From NCBI GenBank assembly GCA_963761015.1, contig CAVXFL010000025.1:62001-126000 (forward strand): DNA of 64,000 nt. Reading direction: 5' to 3'. Under the pieces are notes generated by a model. The model ran no database searches, had not been told where the DNA came from, and was given only the letters and a program-made list of their open reading frames with translations. The position numbers and the translations under genes are program-made. This document shows, piece by piece, positions 55,978 to 64,000 of the stretch. Source of the stretch: CAVXFL01 sp963761015. Lineage in GTDB: Bacteria > Pseudomonadota > Alphaproteobacteria > Acetobacterales > Acetobacteraceae. The stretch's first letter is position 1. Each line of letters starts with the position of its first letter.

Positions 55978-56156
55978 TGCTGCCGCCTGTCGGTCTGGCG
56001 GTGCCGCACCGTCGCGGTGTCGAGGTGGATCGCCTCGCCACCGGTAAGGATCAGCATCATGCCGTTGACGGTCGGCTCGTTCTCGGTTGCGTATACCAGC
56101 CCAGCTCGTGCGAGGCGGATGAACTGGTCTCGGGTCAGCAGCTCGTGCCTGAGCAT
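55974..56156 (-). CDS. Hypothetical small protein
   Basis: 60 aa from MLRHELLTRDQFIRLARAGL, then VYATENEPTVNGMMLILTGG, EAIHLDTATVRHRQ. Stop overlaps the Topo VIA-like start by 4 bp. No known domain. The longer upstream in-frame start is not supported. Confidence 0.55.
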   Translation of the reverse strand: MLRHELLTRDQFIRLARAGLVYATENEPTVNGMMLILTGGEAIHLDTATVRHRQTDRRQQ

Positions 56157-56268
56157 CGGCACATGTCTCCATGCCGGTCTGGGCTGGGAAACCGATCGAG
56201 CGTTTGCAAATCCTTCAGCGCCAGTGCTGAAGAAATGCCGACCGGGCCACCAGCTGCTCGGCCGGTTT

Positions 56269-56499
56269 TCAGTTTTCGGAAGCAAGGAGGGCGCGTAGGC
56301 TGGCAGCGTCGACTAATGTTCGACCGCCGACCTTCATTTTGCGCAGCGTGCCCTGCTTAATAAGCGAATAGAGCTTGGTTTTACTCAAGCCGGTCGCGAT
56401 GCGGGCATCGGCGATCGTGTATGCCAGCCGCTCCGGCTCCGGCGTCGTGCGCGGGCGTTTCCGTGGCGGAGTGGCAGAATCGGATGAGACTTCGGGCAC
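56269..56499 (-). CDS. Excisionase/AlpA-like HTH protein
   Basis: About 76 aa from GTG at 56499 (GAGGAG upstream). The core RLAYTIADARIATGLSKTKL, YSLIKQGTLRKMKVGGRTLV, DAASLRALL is the MerR-like winged helix of HTH_17 excisionase proteins. It is next to the integrase on the same strand, so it probably promotes excision or controls the promoter of the module. Confidence 0.8.
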   Translation of the reverse strand: MPEVSSDSATPPRKRPRTTPEPERLAYTIADARIATGLSKTKLYSLIKQGTLRKMKVGGRTLVDAASLRALLASEN

Positions 56500-56715
56500 G
56501 TGGCGTGCTCCTCGTCGAGTGCCACGTGCGGGTTCGGAGCGCGCGGGCTCCGCTCGCTCGTGGCGAGTTGTCGGGAGTTCCGCGACGCGCGGGTCTGGTT
56601 TTGTGGGCGACGCGCCCAGAGCCGCAGCCGAATTGGCGCGCTCAATGCACCTCAACTAACAGGTTCGCCAGCCTTGCGTCAAGGCCGTAATGGCACGGGC
56701 ACGTTCGTTTGCGGG

Positions 56716-57978
56716 TTAGGCTCGCCGCAGCGGCACCACCTGACCGGCAGTGTCGAACGCTCGGCCGCAAAACTCCGCCCAATCCTCTATTAGGCGACGC
56801 CGCTTCTCGAACATGTCGCCGCGCTGGTAGGCCGCTTCCACCTTGTCGTCGAGCGTGTGCGCCAGCGCCTTTTCCGCCAGTTCGCGCGGATGATTCGTCG
56901 CCTCGGCGCACCAGTCGCGGAACGTGGAACGGAAGCCGTGCGCGGTCAGGTCACCGCGCCGCATTCGGCGCAGCGTCATGGCCATGGCCATGTTGGACAG
57001 CGGCTTATTCGGCTTGACACCGGGGAATACGAACGCCTCCGGGCTATCGACCGTGCGCAGCTTCACCATCTGGCCGAGCAGGGCGAGGGCGGCCGCCGAG
57101 AGCGGCACCCGATGTTCCTTCCCGGCTTTCATGCGCCCGGCCGGAACGGTCCAGATGCCGGCTGCCAGGTCGATTTCCGCCCAGGTCGCGCCCAGGGCCT
57201 CGCCCGAGCGCGCAGCCGTCAAGACGGTGAACTCCAAGGCTCGTGCCCCGATGCCGGATTGCCGGCGCAGCTCGGTCATGAAGGAACCCACTTCCCGCCA
57301 CGCCAGCGCGGCATGGTGGTCCACCGGCGCCAGCTTGGTGCGCGCGGGCAGCAGGTTCGCCAAATGTCCCCGCCAGCGCGCCGGGTTCTCGCCCGACCGC
57401 CATTCGCGAGTCCGGGCGTAGTTCAGGACCGCCTCGATGCGCCCGCGCACCCGCTGCGCCGTCTCCGGCTTCTCGCGCCAAATCGGTTCCAGTGCGGCGA
57501 GCACGTGCGCCGTGCCCACGTCCGCGACTGGCAAGTCCCCCATGTGAGGCATGGCATAGGTATCGAGCGTGTTCTGCCACTGCTGCCGGTGCTTGGCGTT
57601 CCGCCATTTCGCCTCATGTGCGTCGAGATAAAATCGCGCGACGGCACGGAAGGTAATCGCGCGCGCCCGCTCGGTCCGCGCGGCAGCCTTGGTCGCGGCT
57701 GCCTCGGCGTCGCGGTGCGCCAGCGGGTCGCCCCCGTTGCGAACCAGCCGGTGCAGCGGCGCGGCCTTGCCGCGGGCCTCAGCCAGCGTGACGGCATTCG
57801 GCCCACGGGCGCGCCCCAGGCCCATTTCCCGCATCCGCCCGGCCACGGTGTAGCGGAACACCCAGAACGCCTTGTCGGGCTCGCGCACCAGCACGTAAAG
57901 CCCGTCCCCGTCGCCATAGCGGCCGGGCTTGGCCTTCGCCACCTTCGCGGCGCTGAGCGGTTCCGGGCGCCTCGGCAT
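56716..57978 (-). CDS. Tyrosine integrase (P4 type)
   Basis: 420 aa. N-terminal DUF4102-like arm domain (GRYGDGDGLYVLVREPDKAF), SAM-like core-binding domain, and catalytic domain with Arg in LTAARSGEALGATW, HGFRSTFRDW (His-x-x-Arg), LAHTLDDKVEAAYQRGD with His and nucleophile Tyr. The gene starts 199 nt from the 3' end of tRNA-Ser, its likely attachment site. Intact. Confidence 0.95.
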   Translation of the reverse strand: MPRRPEPLSAAKVAKAKPGRYGDGDGLYVLVREPDKAFWVFRYTVAGRMREMGLGRARGPNAVTLAEARGKAAPLHRLVRNGGDPLAHRDAEAAATKAAARTERARAITFRAVARFYLDAHEAKWRNAKHRQQWQNTLDTYAMPHMGDLPVADVGTAHVLAALEPIWREKPETAQRVRGRIEAVLNYARTREWRSGENPARWRGHLANLLPARTKLAPVDHHAALAWREVGSFMTELRRQSGIGARALEFTVLTAARSGEALGATWAEIDLAAGIWTVPAGRMKAGKEHRVPLSAAALALLGQMVKLRTVDSPEAFVFPGVKPNKPLSNMAMAMTLRRMRRGDLTAHGFRSTFRDWCAEATNHPRELAEKALAHTLDDKVEAAYQRGDMFEKRRRLIEDWAEFCGRAFDTAGQVVPLRRA

Positions 57979-58176
57979 GGCGAACTCCGTTTAGGGGACG
58001 GAGTAATGAAATGGAGGAAGGTCTGTCTGGGTCCCCTAATCTATCCCCTAGTGTAGTCCCCGAACGAGCGCGAACGCAAGCGGCAAATTGCGGTCAGCAC
58101 AGCCAGGTGAAATGGCGGATTTGCAAGGCTTTTCGGGGTTCGCAAGAACGGTGGCGGACGACTGCGATTAGGGGAT

Positions 58177-58268
58177 TGGCGGAGGGGACAGGATTCGAAC
58201 CTGCGAGCCCGGTTGCCCGGACTAACGGTTTAGCAAACCGCCGCCTTCAGCCACTCGGCCACCCCTCC
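58177..58268 (-). tRNA. tRNA-Ser (GCT)
   Basis: Acceptor GGAGGGG (58262-58268) pairs with CCCCTCC; anticodon loop TTGCTAA inside CGGTTTGCTAAACCG gives anticodon GCT; a long variable arm and T-arm GGTTCGAATCC are present; the 3' CCA (58177-58179) is encoded. The 3' end faces the integrase, as expected of a tRNA used as attachment site. Confidence 0.97.
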
Positions 58269-58340
58269 GCCTGGGAGCAACACACGGCGTTTGCACCGCG
58301 CTTCTTAGGGCCGCGCTCCCCCAGCGTCAAACCGAGCGGC

Positions 58341-58967
58341 TCAGCGCAGCTTCACCTCGAAACCGCGCTGCACGGCGGGGCGGGCCATCAGCGCCTCGTA
58401 CCAGCGCTTCACGTTGGGGAACTCGGCCAGGTCCACCCGGTGCCGCTCGTGCCGCCAGGCCCAGCCGAGGATGGCGAAATCGGCGATGGACAGCTCGCCG
58501 GCGAAATACGCGACCTCGGCGAGGCGGCGATCCATCACCGCGTAGAGCCGGCGCGTCTCCTTCATGTAGCGTTCCAGGCCGTAGCGGCGGTCCTGCTCGG
58601 TCTCCACCGTGAGGAAATGGTGCACCTGTCCGGGGAACGGGCCGAAGCCGCCCATCTGGAACATCAGCCATTCCAGCACCGGCACCCGCCGGCGCAGCCC
58701 CTCGGGCCAGAATTTCCCGGTCTTTTCCCCGAGATAGATCAGGATGGCGCCGGATTCGAACACGCTGATCGGCGCGCCGTCCGGACCGTCCGGATCGACG
58801 ATGGCCGGTATCTTGTTGTTCGGGCTGATTTTCAGGAAGCCGGGGTCGAACTGCTGGCCCTTGGTGATGTCGATCACCTTCACCGTATAGGGCAGCCCCA
58901 TTTCCTCCAGCGCCACGCTGATCTTGCGTCCGTTGGGCGTGTCGAACGCCCAGAGTTCGATGCTCAT
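58341..58967 (-). CDS. Glutathione S-transferase family protein (YfcG/Ure2-like)
   Basis: 208 aa. N-terminal thioredoxin-like domain (MSIELWAFDTPNGRKISVAL) with PNGRK near the GSH site, NNKIPAIVDPDG (cis-Pro), SVFESGAILIYLGEK (Glu-Ser). The C-terminal helical domain includes LSIADFAILGWAWRHERH. The TPNGRK/NNKIPAI pattern is the nu-class (YfcG/YghU) type with disulphide reductase activity. Outside the integrative element, next to gatB. Confidence 0.93.
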   Translation of the reverse strand: MSIELWAFDTPNGRKISVALEEMGLPYTVKVIDITKGQQFDPGFLKISPNNKIPAIVDPDGPDGAPISVFESGAILIYLGEKTGKFWPEGLRRRVPVLEWLMFQMGGFGPFPGQVHHFLTVETEQDRRYGLERYMKETRRLYAVMDRRLAEVAYFAGELSIADFAILGWAWRHERHRVDLAEFPNVKRWYEALMARPAVQRGFEVKLR

Positions 58968-59026
58968 GCCTGCCTGCCTGCCTCGTTAGAGTAAGATTGG
59001 AGTAAGAATGGAGGGCGCGGCGCCGC

Positions 59027-60478
59027 TCAGGACAGTTTCTGGCGCAGCGTCTCGTTGATCAGCGCCGGGTTGCCCTTGCCGCCCATCGCCTTCATCACCT
59101 GGCCCACGAAGAAGCCGAACAGCTTCTCCCGCCCGGCGCGGTATTCCGCAACCTTGTCGGGGTTGGCGGCCAGCACGCCATCCACCGCCGCCGCGATCGC
59201 GCTCGCGTCCGTCACCTGCCGCAATCCGCGCCGCGCCACGATGGCGCCGGGCGCCTCGCCGGTTTCCAGCATCGCCTGGAACACGTCCTTGGCGATGCGG
59301 CCGCTGATGGTCCCGTCCGCAAGCAGATCGAGCAGCTCGCCCAGCGAAGCGGCCGCGACCGGGCTCTCGGCAATGCCCTTGCCGGCGCGGTTCAGCGCGG
59401 CGAACAGGTCGCCCGTGACCCAGTTGGCGGCGAGCTTGGCATCCCGGCCCCGCGCCACCGTTTCGTAGTAGTCGGCGGTGGCCGGCTCGGCCACCAGCAC
59501 CCCCGCGTCGTAGGGCGAGAGCCCGTAGTCGCGCATGAACCGCGCCCGCTTGGTGTCCGGCAGTTCCGGCAGCCCCGCCTTCAGCTCGGCGACCCAGGCC
59601 TCGTCCAGCACCAGCGGCAACAGGTCGGGGTCGGGGAAGTAGCGGTAGTCGTGCGCCTCCTCCTTGCTGCGCATGGAGCGCGTCGCGCCGCGGGCGGAAT
59701 CGAACAGGCGGGTTTCCTGCTCCACCGTCTCGCCGCTTTCCCAGACCTTCACCTGCCGCGCCGCCTCCGCCTCGATCGCCTGCATCACGAAGCGGACGGA
59801 GTTGACGTTCTTCACCTCGCAGCGCGTGCGATAGGGCTCGCCCGGCTTGCGCACGCTCACGTTCACGTCGGCGCGCATGGAGCCTTCCTCCATGTTGCCG
59901 TCGCAGGTGCCGAGATAGCGCAGGATGGTGCGGAGCTTTCTGAGATACGCGCCGGCTTCCTCGGGGCTGCGGATGTCGGGCTCGCTGACGATTTCCATGA
60001 GCGCGACGCCGGCGCGGTTGAGGTCGATATAGGACTTGGTCGGGTGCTGGTCGTGCAGCGATTTCCCGGCGTCCTGCTCCAGATGCAGGCGCGTGATGCC
60101 GATCGGCTTGATGGCGCCGTCGGCGAGTTCGATCTCCACCGTGCCCGCGCCGACCACCGGGTGCTGGTATTGGCTGATCTGATAGCCTTGCGGCAGGTCG
60201 GGGTAGAAATAGTTCTTCCGGTCGAACCGGCTGACCAGGTTGATGTGCGCGTTCAGCCCGAGCCCGGTGCGCACCGCCTGGGCGACGCACTCGCGGTTGA
60301 TGACGGGGAGCATGCCGGGGAACGCGGCATCGACGAAGCTGACCTGAGCGTTGGGCTCGGCGCCGAACGCCGTGGCCGCGCCGGAGAACAGCTTGGCGCG
60401 CGAGATCACCTGGGCATGGACCTCCATGCCCACGACCACTTCCCACTTTCCGCCGCTGCCTTCGATCGCGTAGGTCAT
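59027..60478 (-). CDS. gatB: Aspartyl/glutamyl-tRNA amidotransferase subunit B
   Basis: 483 aa, full length. N-terminal catalytic domain VVVGMEVHAQVISRAKLFSG, ISQYQHPVVG, RLHLEQDAGKSLHD, YIDLNRAGVALMEIVSEPD; C-terminal YqeY-like tail domain (VGQVMKAMGGKGNPALINE). It converts Glu-tRNA(Gln) or Asp-tRNA(Asn) to the amidated form with GatA and GatC. ATG at 60478; the longer ORF upstream is not coding in this frame. gatA/gatC are not in the window. Core gene marking the edge of the accessory region. Confidence 0.97.
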   Translation of the reverse strand: MTYAIEGSGGKWEVVVGMEVHAQVISRAKLFSGAATAFGAEPNAQVSFVDAAFPGMLPVINRECVAQAVRTGLGLNAHINLVSRFDRKNYFYPDLPQGYQISQYQHPVVGAGTVEIELADGAIKPIGITRLHLEQDAGKSLHDQHPTKSYIDLNRAGVALMEIVSEPDIRSPEEAGAYLRKLRTILRYLGTCDGNMEEGSMRADVNVSVRKPGEPYRTRCEVKNVNSVRFVMQAIEAEAARQVKVWESGETVEQETRLFDSARGATRSMRSKEEAHDYRYFPDPDLLPLVLDEAWVAELKAGLPELPDTKRARFMRDYGLSPYDAGVLVAEPATADYYETVARGRDAKLAANWVTGDLFAALNRAGKGIAESPVAAASLGELLDLLADGTISGRIAKDVFQAMLETGEAPGAIVARRGLRQVTDASAIAAAVDGVLAANPDKVAEYRAGREKLFGFFVGQVMKAMGGKGNPALINETLRQKLS

Positions 60479-60536
60479 CGTGCTCGGCCCTTGCCCATTA
60501 CGGCTGGGTTCCGTGTCCGGCAGCGGCTGGCGTCGG

Positions 60537-60903
60537 TCAAGGCGTCGTGCCGAGTGCCGTGCGCAGAATGCGGCGAAGCCTGGCGCGCACCTGCGACCGG
60601 TCGGGCTCGGCGAGCCGCCCGAGCGGTTCGGCGTGCCGGGCATCGATAGTGGCGATTTTCTCCGTACGTACCGACCGAAGGCACGGGCAAGCCTGCGGAT
60701 GCCGCGTTCGAGAGCGCCACGTCGCCCGGCCAGCCGCGGTTGTCGGCGCTGGTGATCATCAGCACCCACAAGAGCGGCAAGCCCGAGGCCTGGCCGGTGA
60801 CGGCGATGACCAAAGCCGGCCTGTGCTGCCGGACCGGACGGTCAGTGTATGGATAGGGGACCTTCACCACCGCCCAGAGGCCGACCTGCTCAGAGCTTGG
60901 CAT
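60537..60903 (-). pseudogene. MazF/PemK-type toxin, one-base frameshift
   Basis: ATG at 60903 lies 14 bp inside the antitoxin gene. VGLWAVVKVPYPYTDRPVRQ, RPALVIAVTGQASG, LWVLMITSADNRGWPGD and AASAGLPVPSV match the MazF-like fold. Then one extra base near 60677-60682 breaks the frame; the correct continuation is VRTEKIATIDARHAEPLGRL, ending TALGTTP at 60537. Repaired length 121 aa, normal. If the extra base is real, the toxin is truncated after the first barrel and probably inactive. Confidence 0.8.
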
Positions 60904-61108
60904 AAGCGCGCTGGTCGGCGTCCGAGGCCCACTCCGAAAAAGTCGCAAACGGGTCGTCGGCGGGCTCGGATTTCGCAGCCTTCGTGATCACGACCCGCCC
61001 ATCCTGGATGGCGTATGCGATCTCGTCCCCCTCCTGCAGTTGGAGGGCGGCGCGCACGGGTTGCGGGACCGTGGTTTGGGCTTTGCTGCTCAATTTGCTG
61101 GTGATCAT
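60890..61108 (-). CDS. AbrB/PrlF-family antitoxin
   Basis: 72 aa. N-terminal swapped-hairpin AbrB domain: MITSKLSSKAQTTVPQPVRA and ALQLQEGDEIAYAIQDGRVV. Acidic C-terminal tail (DDPFATFSEWASDADQRAY) that should block the toxin. It overlaps the toxin by 14 bp. A perfect palindrome 30 nt upstream is a likely autoregulation site. Confidence 0.9.
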   Translation of the reverse strand: MITSKLSSKAQTTVPQPVRAALQLQEGDEIAYAIQDGRVVITKAAKSEPADDPFATFSEWASDADQRAYAKL

Positions 61109-61137
61109 GGCAGCTTGCTCCCGGCTCTGCCCGCGAT

Positions 61138-61154
61138 GTAAGGAATTTCCTTAC
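61138..61154. promoter_or_regulatory. Palindromic operator upstream of the toxin-antitoxin pair
   Basis: GTAAGGAATTTCCTTAC, perfect 8-bp arms around one base, 30 nt before the antitoxin ATG. AbrB-type antitoxins usually repress their own promoter at such sites. Confidence 0.6.
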
Positions 61155-61210
61155 TTGGCGCAATACCCCATCATGGCAAGAACGGCGCGCGCGCAGGGCA
61201 CAGGCCGGGC

Positions 61211-61287
61211 GAAGCAATCCAGTCGCGCTGCCGTGCCCGGAGCTTGGATCGCCTCGCTTTCCGGCTTTCGCAGGGGTCGCAATGACG
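61211..61287. repeat. REP-like dispersed repeat
   Basis: Shares GAAGCAATCCAG and GTCGCAATGAC blocks with the repeat at 1571-1655. It lies between the toxin-antitoxin pair and the effector gene; no ORF. Confidence 0.4.
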
Positions 61288-61322
61288 TGGCCACCCGCAT
61301 GCGCGGCCGCGACATGATTTCG

Positions 61323-61682
61323 TTACGAGATGATGTTGGTGTTTCTCTCGCCCTTGTTTTGAATGGCCTTGCCGCCCGCGCCGACGGTCTGGTTCATCAC
61401 GCCGCCCTGGATTTGCGCTTGCGAGACGAGCGCGCGCAGTTCCGGCACGAGGTCCGGCTGCTTCTCCAGCAGCTTTGCCAGTTGCGTGCGCAAATCGTCC
61501 TGGTTGAGCTGCGAGCCGGGCTGCTGCTCCAGATCGTCCAGCGCCGCCTTGGCCCGGCCGGTCAGTTTTTCCCGCATCCAGCCGAGCAGCTTGAAACCGG
61601 CTTCCGCGGCCTCCTTCCCCGCGGTTTTCGCCGCCTCTTTGGCCGCCAAAGCAACTGCCGCCCCTGCCAGCTCCATGATCAT
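61323..61682 (-). CDS. Small helical effector with C-terminal amyloid-like motif (Bell-type candidate)
   Basis: 119 aa. Residues 1-85 are helical, starting with an amphipathic Ala-rich stretch (MELAGAAVALAAKEAAKTAG), then FKLLGWMREKLTGRAKAAL and LRTQLAKLLEKQPDLVPELR. Residues 100-118 (VGAGGKAIQNKGERNTNII) align without gaps to residues 10-28 of the NLR-like protein. This is the layout of bacterial Bell-domain executioners, which disrupt membranes when templated by an NLR partner. An imperfect second copy (QIQGGVMNQTV) precedes the motif. ATG at 61682 overlaps the NLR stop (ATGA). The role is inferred from layout and motif. Confidence 0.7.
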   Translation of the reverse strand: MIMELAGAAVALAAKEAAKTAGKEAAEAGFKLLGWMREKLTGRAKAALDDLEQQPGSQLNQDDLRTQLAKLLEKQPDLVPELRALVSQAQIQGGVMNQTVGAGGKAIQNKGERNTNIIS

Positions 61683-63985
61683 TCCGGTCGCCCTTCGGTT
61701 TGTGTTTGTTGCTGCTGCAGAACCTCACTGGCCGGTCCCAGCAGCCCCGTATCCGGTTCCCGTCCGAGAGTTTCGCAACACTCCAAATACTGCCGGATCA
61801 TCGGCGCCATCCGGTCACCGAAGGCCGCGGGATGCTGGAGGAATGCCGGCGTCAAGGTCTCGATCGCCTCGGCATTGCTTGCCAGCGCATCGTCGGCGCG
61901 TTCGAGCGCGTCCAGGCAGTTTGCCCGAACCGCCAGCGAAACGGCGAGATTGGGCCGGAACGCGTCGGGCCGTTGCGCCGCCAGCTCGCGGCGGAGCGCG
62001 ACCGCCGCCTCCGCCGCCCCCAGCGCCGGCTCGCGCCGGCCGAGATCGCTCAGCCGAACGGCGAGGTTGTTGAGCGAGCGGGCGAGATCGGGCCGGAACG
62101 CGTCGGGCCGTTGCGCCGCCAGCTCGCGGTAGAGTGCCGCCTCCTCCGCCGCCGCCAGCGCCGGCTCGCGCCGGCCAAGAATGCCAAGGCTGTTGGCGAG
62201 GTTGTGGAGCGAGCCGGCGAAATTTGGTCGGACTGCGTTGGGACGTGAGGCCCCCAAGCTCACGGTAAAACGCGACTGCTTCCTCCGCCGCCGCCAGCGC
62301 TGCCTCGCCCCGGCCCAGTTTATCCAGAATTGCGGCAATAGTGCTAAGCGAACCTGCCAGAACCGTCTGCAACTCGTCACTGTGCAGCAGTGTTGATTTG
62401 CGAAGAAGCGCCACTGCCTTCTCCGCCGCCTGGAGCGCCGATCCGTGCTCGACCAAGGGCGCTGAGCCTAACGGCCAAATCGTTAAATGATATGGCGACA
62501 ATTGGACACGGATTCGGATCGTCCTCGAATTGTTCGGCCATTGAGTGCGCGATCAGTGTTTGCGCGAGAACCGCGAGTTCGCGCAGCGCCACGGTCTGCT
62601 CAGGCAGCTCGTAGGAGAATGACCATAACGTGGCCGAGTTCGGTTATTTGCTGGGCCAGATGCCGCAGCCAGATGACGCCACGGTGATTAGAATTGCCTT
62701 CTGCGTAGTCCTGCGCAGTGCGTACCAGGGTCGCGGCAACCTTGGGGCCGGCCCGCCGCCAGGCGCGCTCGACGATCGCGGTCTGCACGTTCGGAAAACG
62801 CCGGTGCTCCTGCATCCCTTGCAGGAGAAACGCCTCGCCGATCAGGTCCGGACGGATCGCGTCGATGTCCACGCCGCCCGAGGTGGGCAGCGCCTCGGCG
62901 AGCCGGTTCACCACGTCGCTGGCCAAAAGCGAGGGAAAACCCATGGTGGGCTGCTCCTCGGCAACCACCAGCAACGCGTCCTCGGGACTGCACCCGCCCT
63001 GCAAGGTCACGCACAGCGCCAGATGGGCGACCAGCTTTTCGGGAAGGCCCCACTGGCCCGCCAGGTGGTTCAGCCGATTGCGCTCGCGGCTCGCCGCCCG
63101 CTCCGCCAGATCGATCCGGGTGAGCGCCAGTGCGGCCGGGGCGCCCGAGCGGATCGCCTCGGCGCCGGCCATCATCAGATACAGCGGCTCGTTGTTGATC
63201 GTGTCGTCGCCGAGGCGCCGGTCGAAATCCGCATTCGCGCCCGGCGGCGGCGGGCAGGGGATCGGCTGCACGCCGGCAATTTCGGCCGCGCGGCGCATGG
63301 CTTCGGCCAGCAGGGCGCGCAGGTCCTCGACAGCGCTCAGACTGAGTAGCGGCACCGGCTCGGGCGGGTCGGCCAGCTCGGCCGGGGCGGGATCGGAGAA
63401 GCTGGTCACGCGCATCAGGTCCGCCCACCAGCCCAGCTCGCGCTCGGCATGGCGTTCGAGCAGCAGCACCCGCAGTCTCGCCCCGCCGCGCTGCGCCTCG
63501 GGCCGCGCCAGGATTTCCAGCCAGGCGCGCAGGTCGCGGGCGAGCGCGGCGGCGTAGTCGATCACCACCAGCATCGGCGTTTCCCACCACCAGCCGGCGG
63601 CCTGGTTCACGAACTCGGGGAACTGGTTGTACAGCGCGAAGCCGGCGGTCCAATCGGCGCCCTCGGCGTGCTCGCACAGCTCGATGCCGAGCCGCGTCTT
63701 GCCCGCCCCCGCCCGGCCGGTGATGCAGCGGACCGAAATCAACGGCGGCGAATCGAGCCAGGCCCGCAGCTCCGCCAGCTCGACATCGCGCCCGACCAGT
63801 TTGGTGGCGCGCAAATCGACCCGCAGCAATTCGAGTTCGGTTTTTGGTTCGGCGCGGCGCTTATGCTTGGGCGAGAGGTGCAGCTCGACCGCGCCGGCGT
63901 GGACGATGACCGTATTGAAGTCGCCGCTGACCTGAACGCCGATCCCGCGTTCCGCGACCGATTGCCCCTGCGTAACCGCTGCCAT
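61679..63985 (-). CDS. NLR-like STAND ATPase with N-terminal amyloid-like motif and C-terminal TPRs (frame broken three times)
   Basis: About 767 aa when three single extra bases are removed (near 62612, 62449 and 62250). Residues 10-28 (VAERGIGVQVSGDFNTVIV) form an RHIM/PP-like motif shared with the downstream effector. A STAND NTPase follows: KLVGRDVELAELRAWL, Walker A TGRAGAGKTRLG (about 89-100), Walker B PMLVVIDYAA (Asp143), and a winged-helix-like region. The C-terminus has tetratricopeptide repeats of the type FRPDLARSLNNLAVRLSDLG with RREPALAAAEEA. ATG at 63985. As read, the first 461 codons are open and the TPRs are in other frames. Stop overlaps the effector ATG. Proposed role: ligand sensor of an abortive-infection immune system. 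Confidence 0.75.
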
Positions 63986-64000
63986 TGCAGGTAGTGTACG

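Overview
The window is GC-rich chromosomal DNA of a proteobacterium. Gene families point to Alphaproteobacteria, possibly Acetobacteraceae/Rhodospirillales: a GatB-type amidotransferase, 1-Cys peroxiredoxin, acyl-CoA metabolism genes, a sugar ABC transporter with paired binding proteins, an RND pump, and IS66/IS5/IS630/IS256/IS21 elements. The exact taxon cannot be fixed from sequence alone.

Layout. (1) 1-20.4 kb is core-like. It holds the tail of an acyl-CoA dehydrogenase, a peroxiredoxin, a lipoprotein, an acyl-CoA ligase, a quinone oxidoreductase and an SDR. A minus-strand sugar operon follows (lactonase, two binding proteins, ATPase, two permeases), then an RND efflux operon with a sensor kinase upstream. 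(2) 20.4-39.4 kb is an insertion-sequence graveyard: IS630, IS5, IS1634, IS66, three IS3-family elements, two IS256 copies, and one IS21 inserted in another. A beta-helix protein with a carbohydrate-binding-like C-terminus is the only sizeable cargo gene. (3) 39.5-42.1 kb carries an AlgX/AlgJ-like protein and an MBOAT O-acyltransferase, both with broken frames, suggesting exopolysaccharide O-acetylation. (4) 43-58.3 kb looks like an integrative element at the 3' end of tRNA-Ser(GCT). From the tRNA inward it carries a tyrosine integrase, an excisionase-like protein, a stand-alone Topo VIA/Spo11-like protein, a PrimPol, a RepA-like ATPase, many small proteins coupled by 4-bp overlaps, and two further IS elements. 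Both of those ISs have intact 8-bp target duplications, and one splits a membrane protein gene. (5) 58.3-64 kb holds a glutathione S-transferase, gatB, a MazF/AbrB-type toxin-antitoxin pair with a palindromic operator, and a two-gene operon encoding an NLR-like STAND ATPase with TPRs followed by a small helical effector.

The most interesting system is that last pair. The N-terminus of the NLR-like protein and the C-terminus of the small protein share a gap-free 19-residue RHIM/PP-like motif, the layout of NLR/Bell amyloid-signalling immune systems. The second is the Topo VIA/Spo11-like gene in the replication module of the integrative element.

A caveat affects many calls. At least a dozen otherwise well-conserved genes are broken by single-base indels, and nearly all are one extra base. 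They may be sequencing or assembly errors rather than real decay, so these entries describe both the gene and the break.
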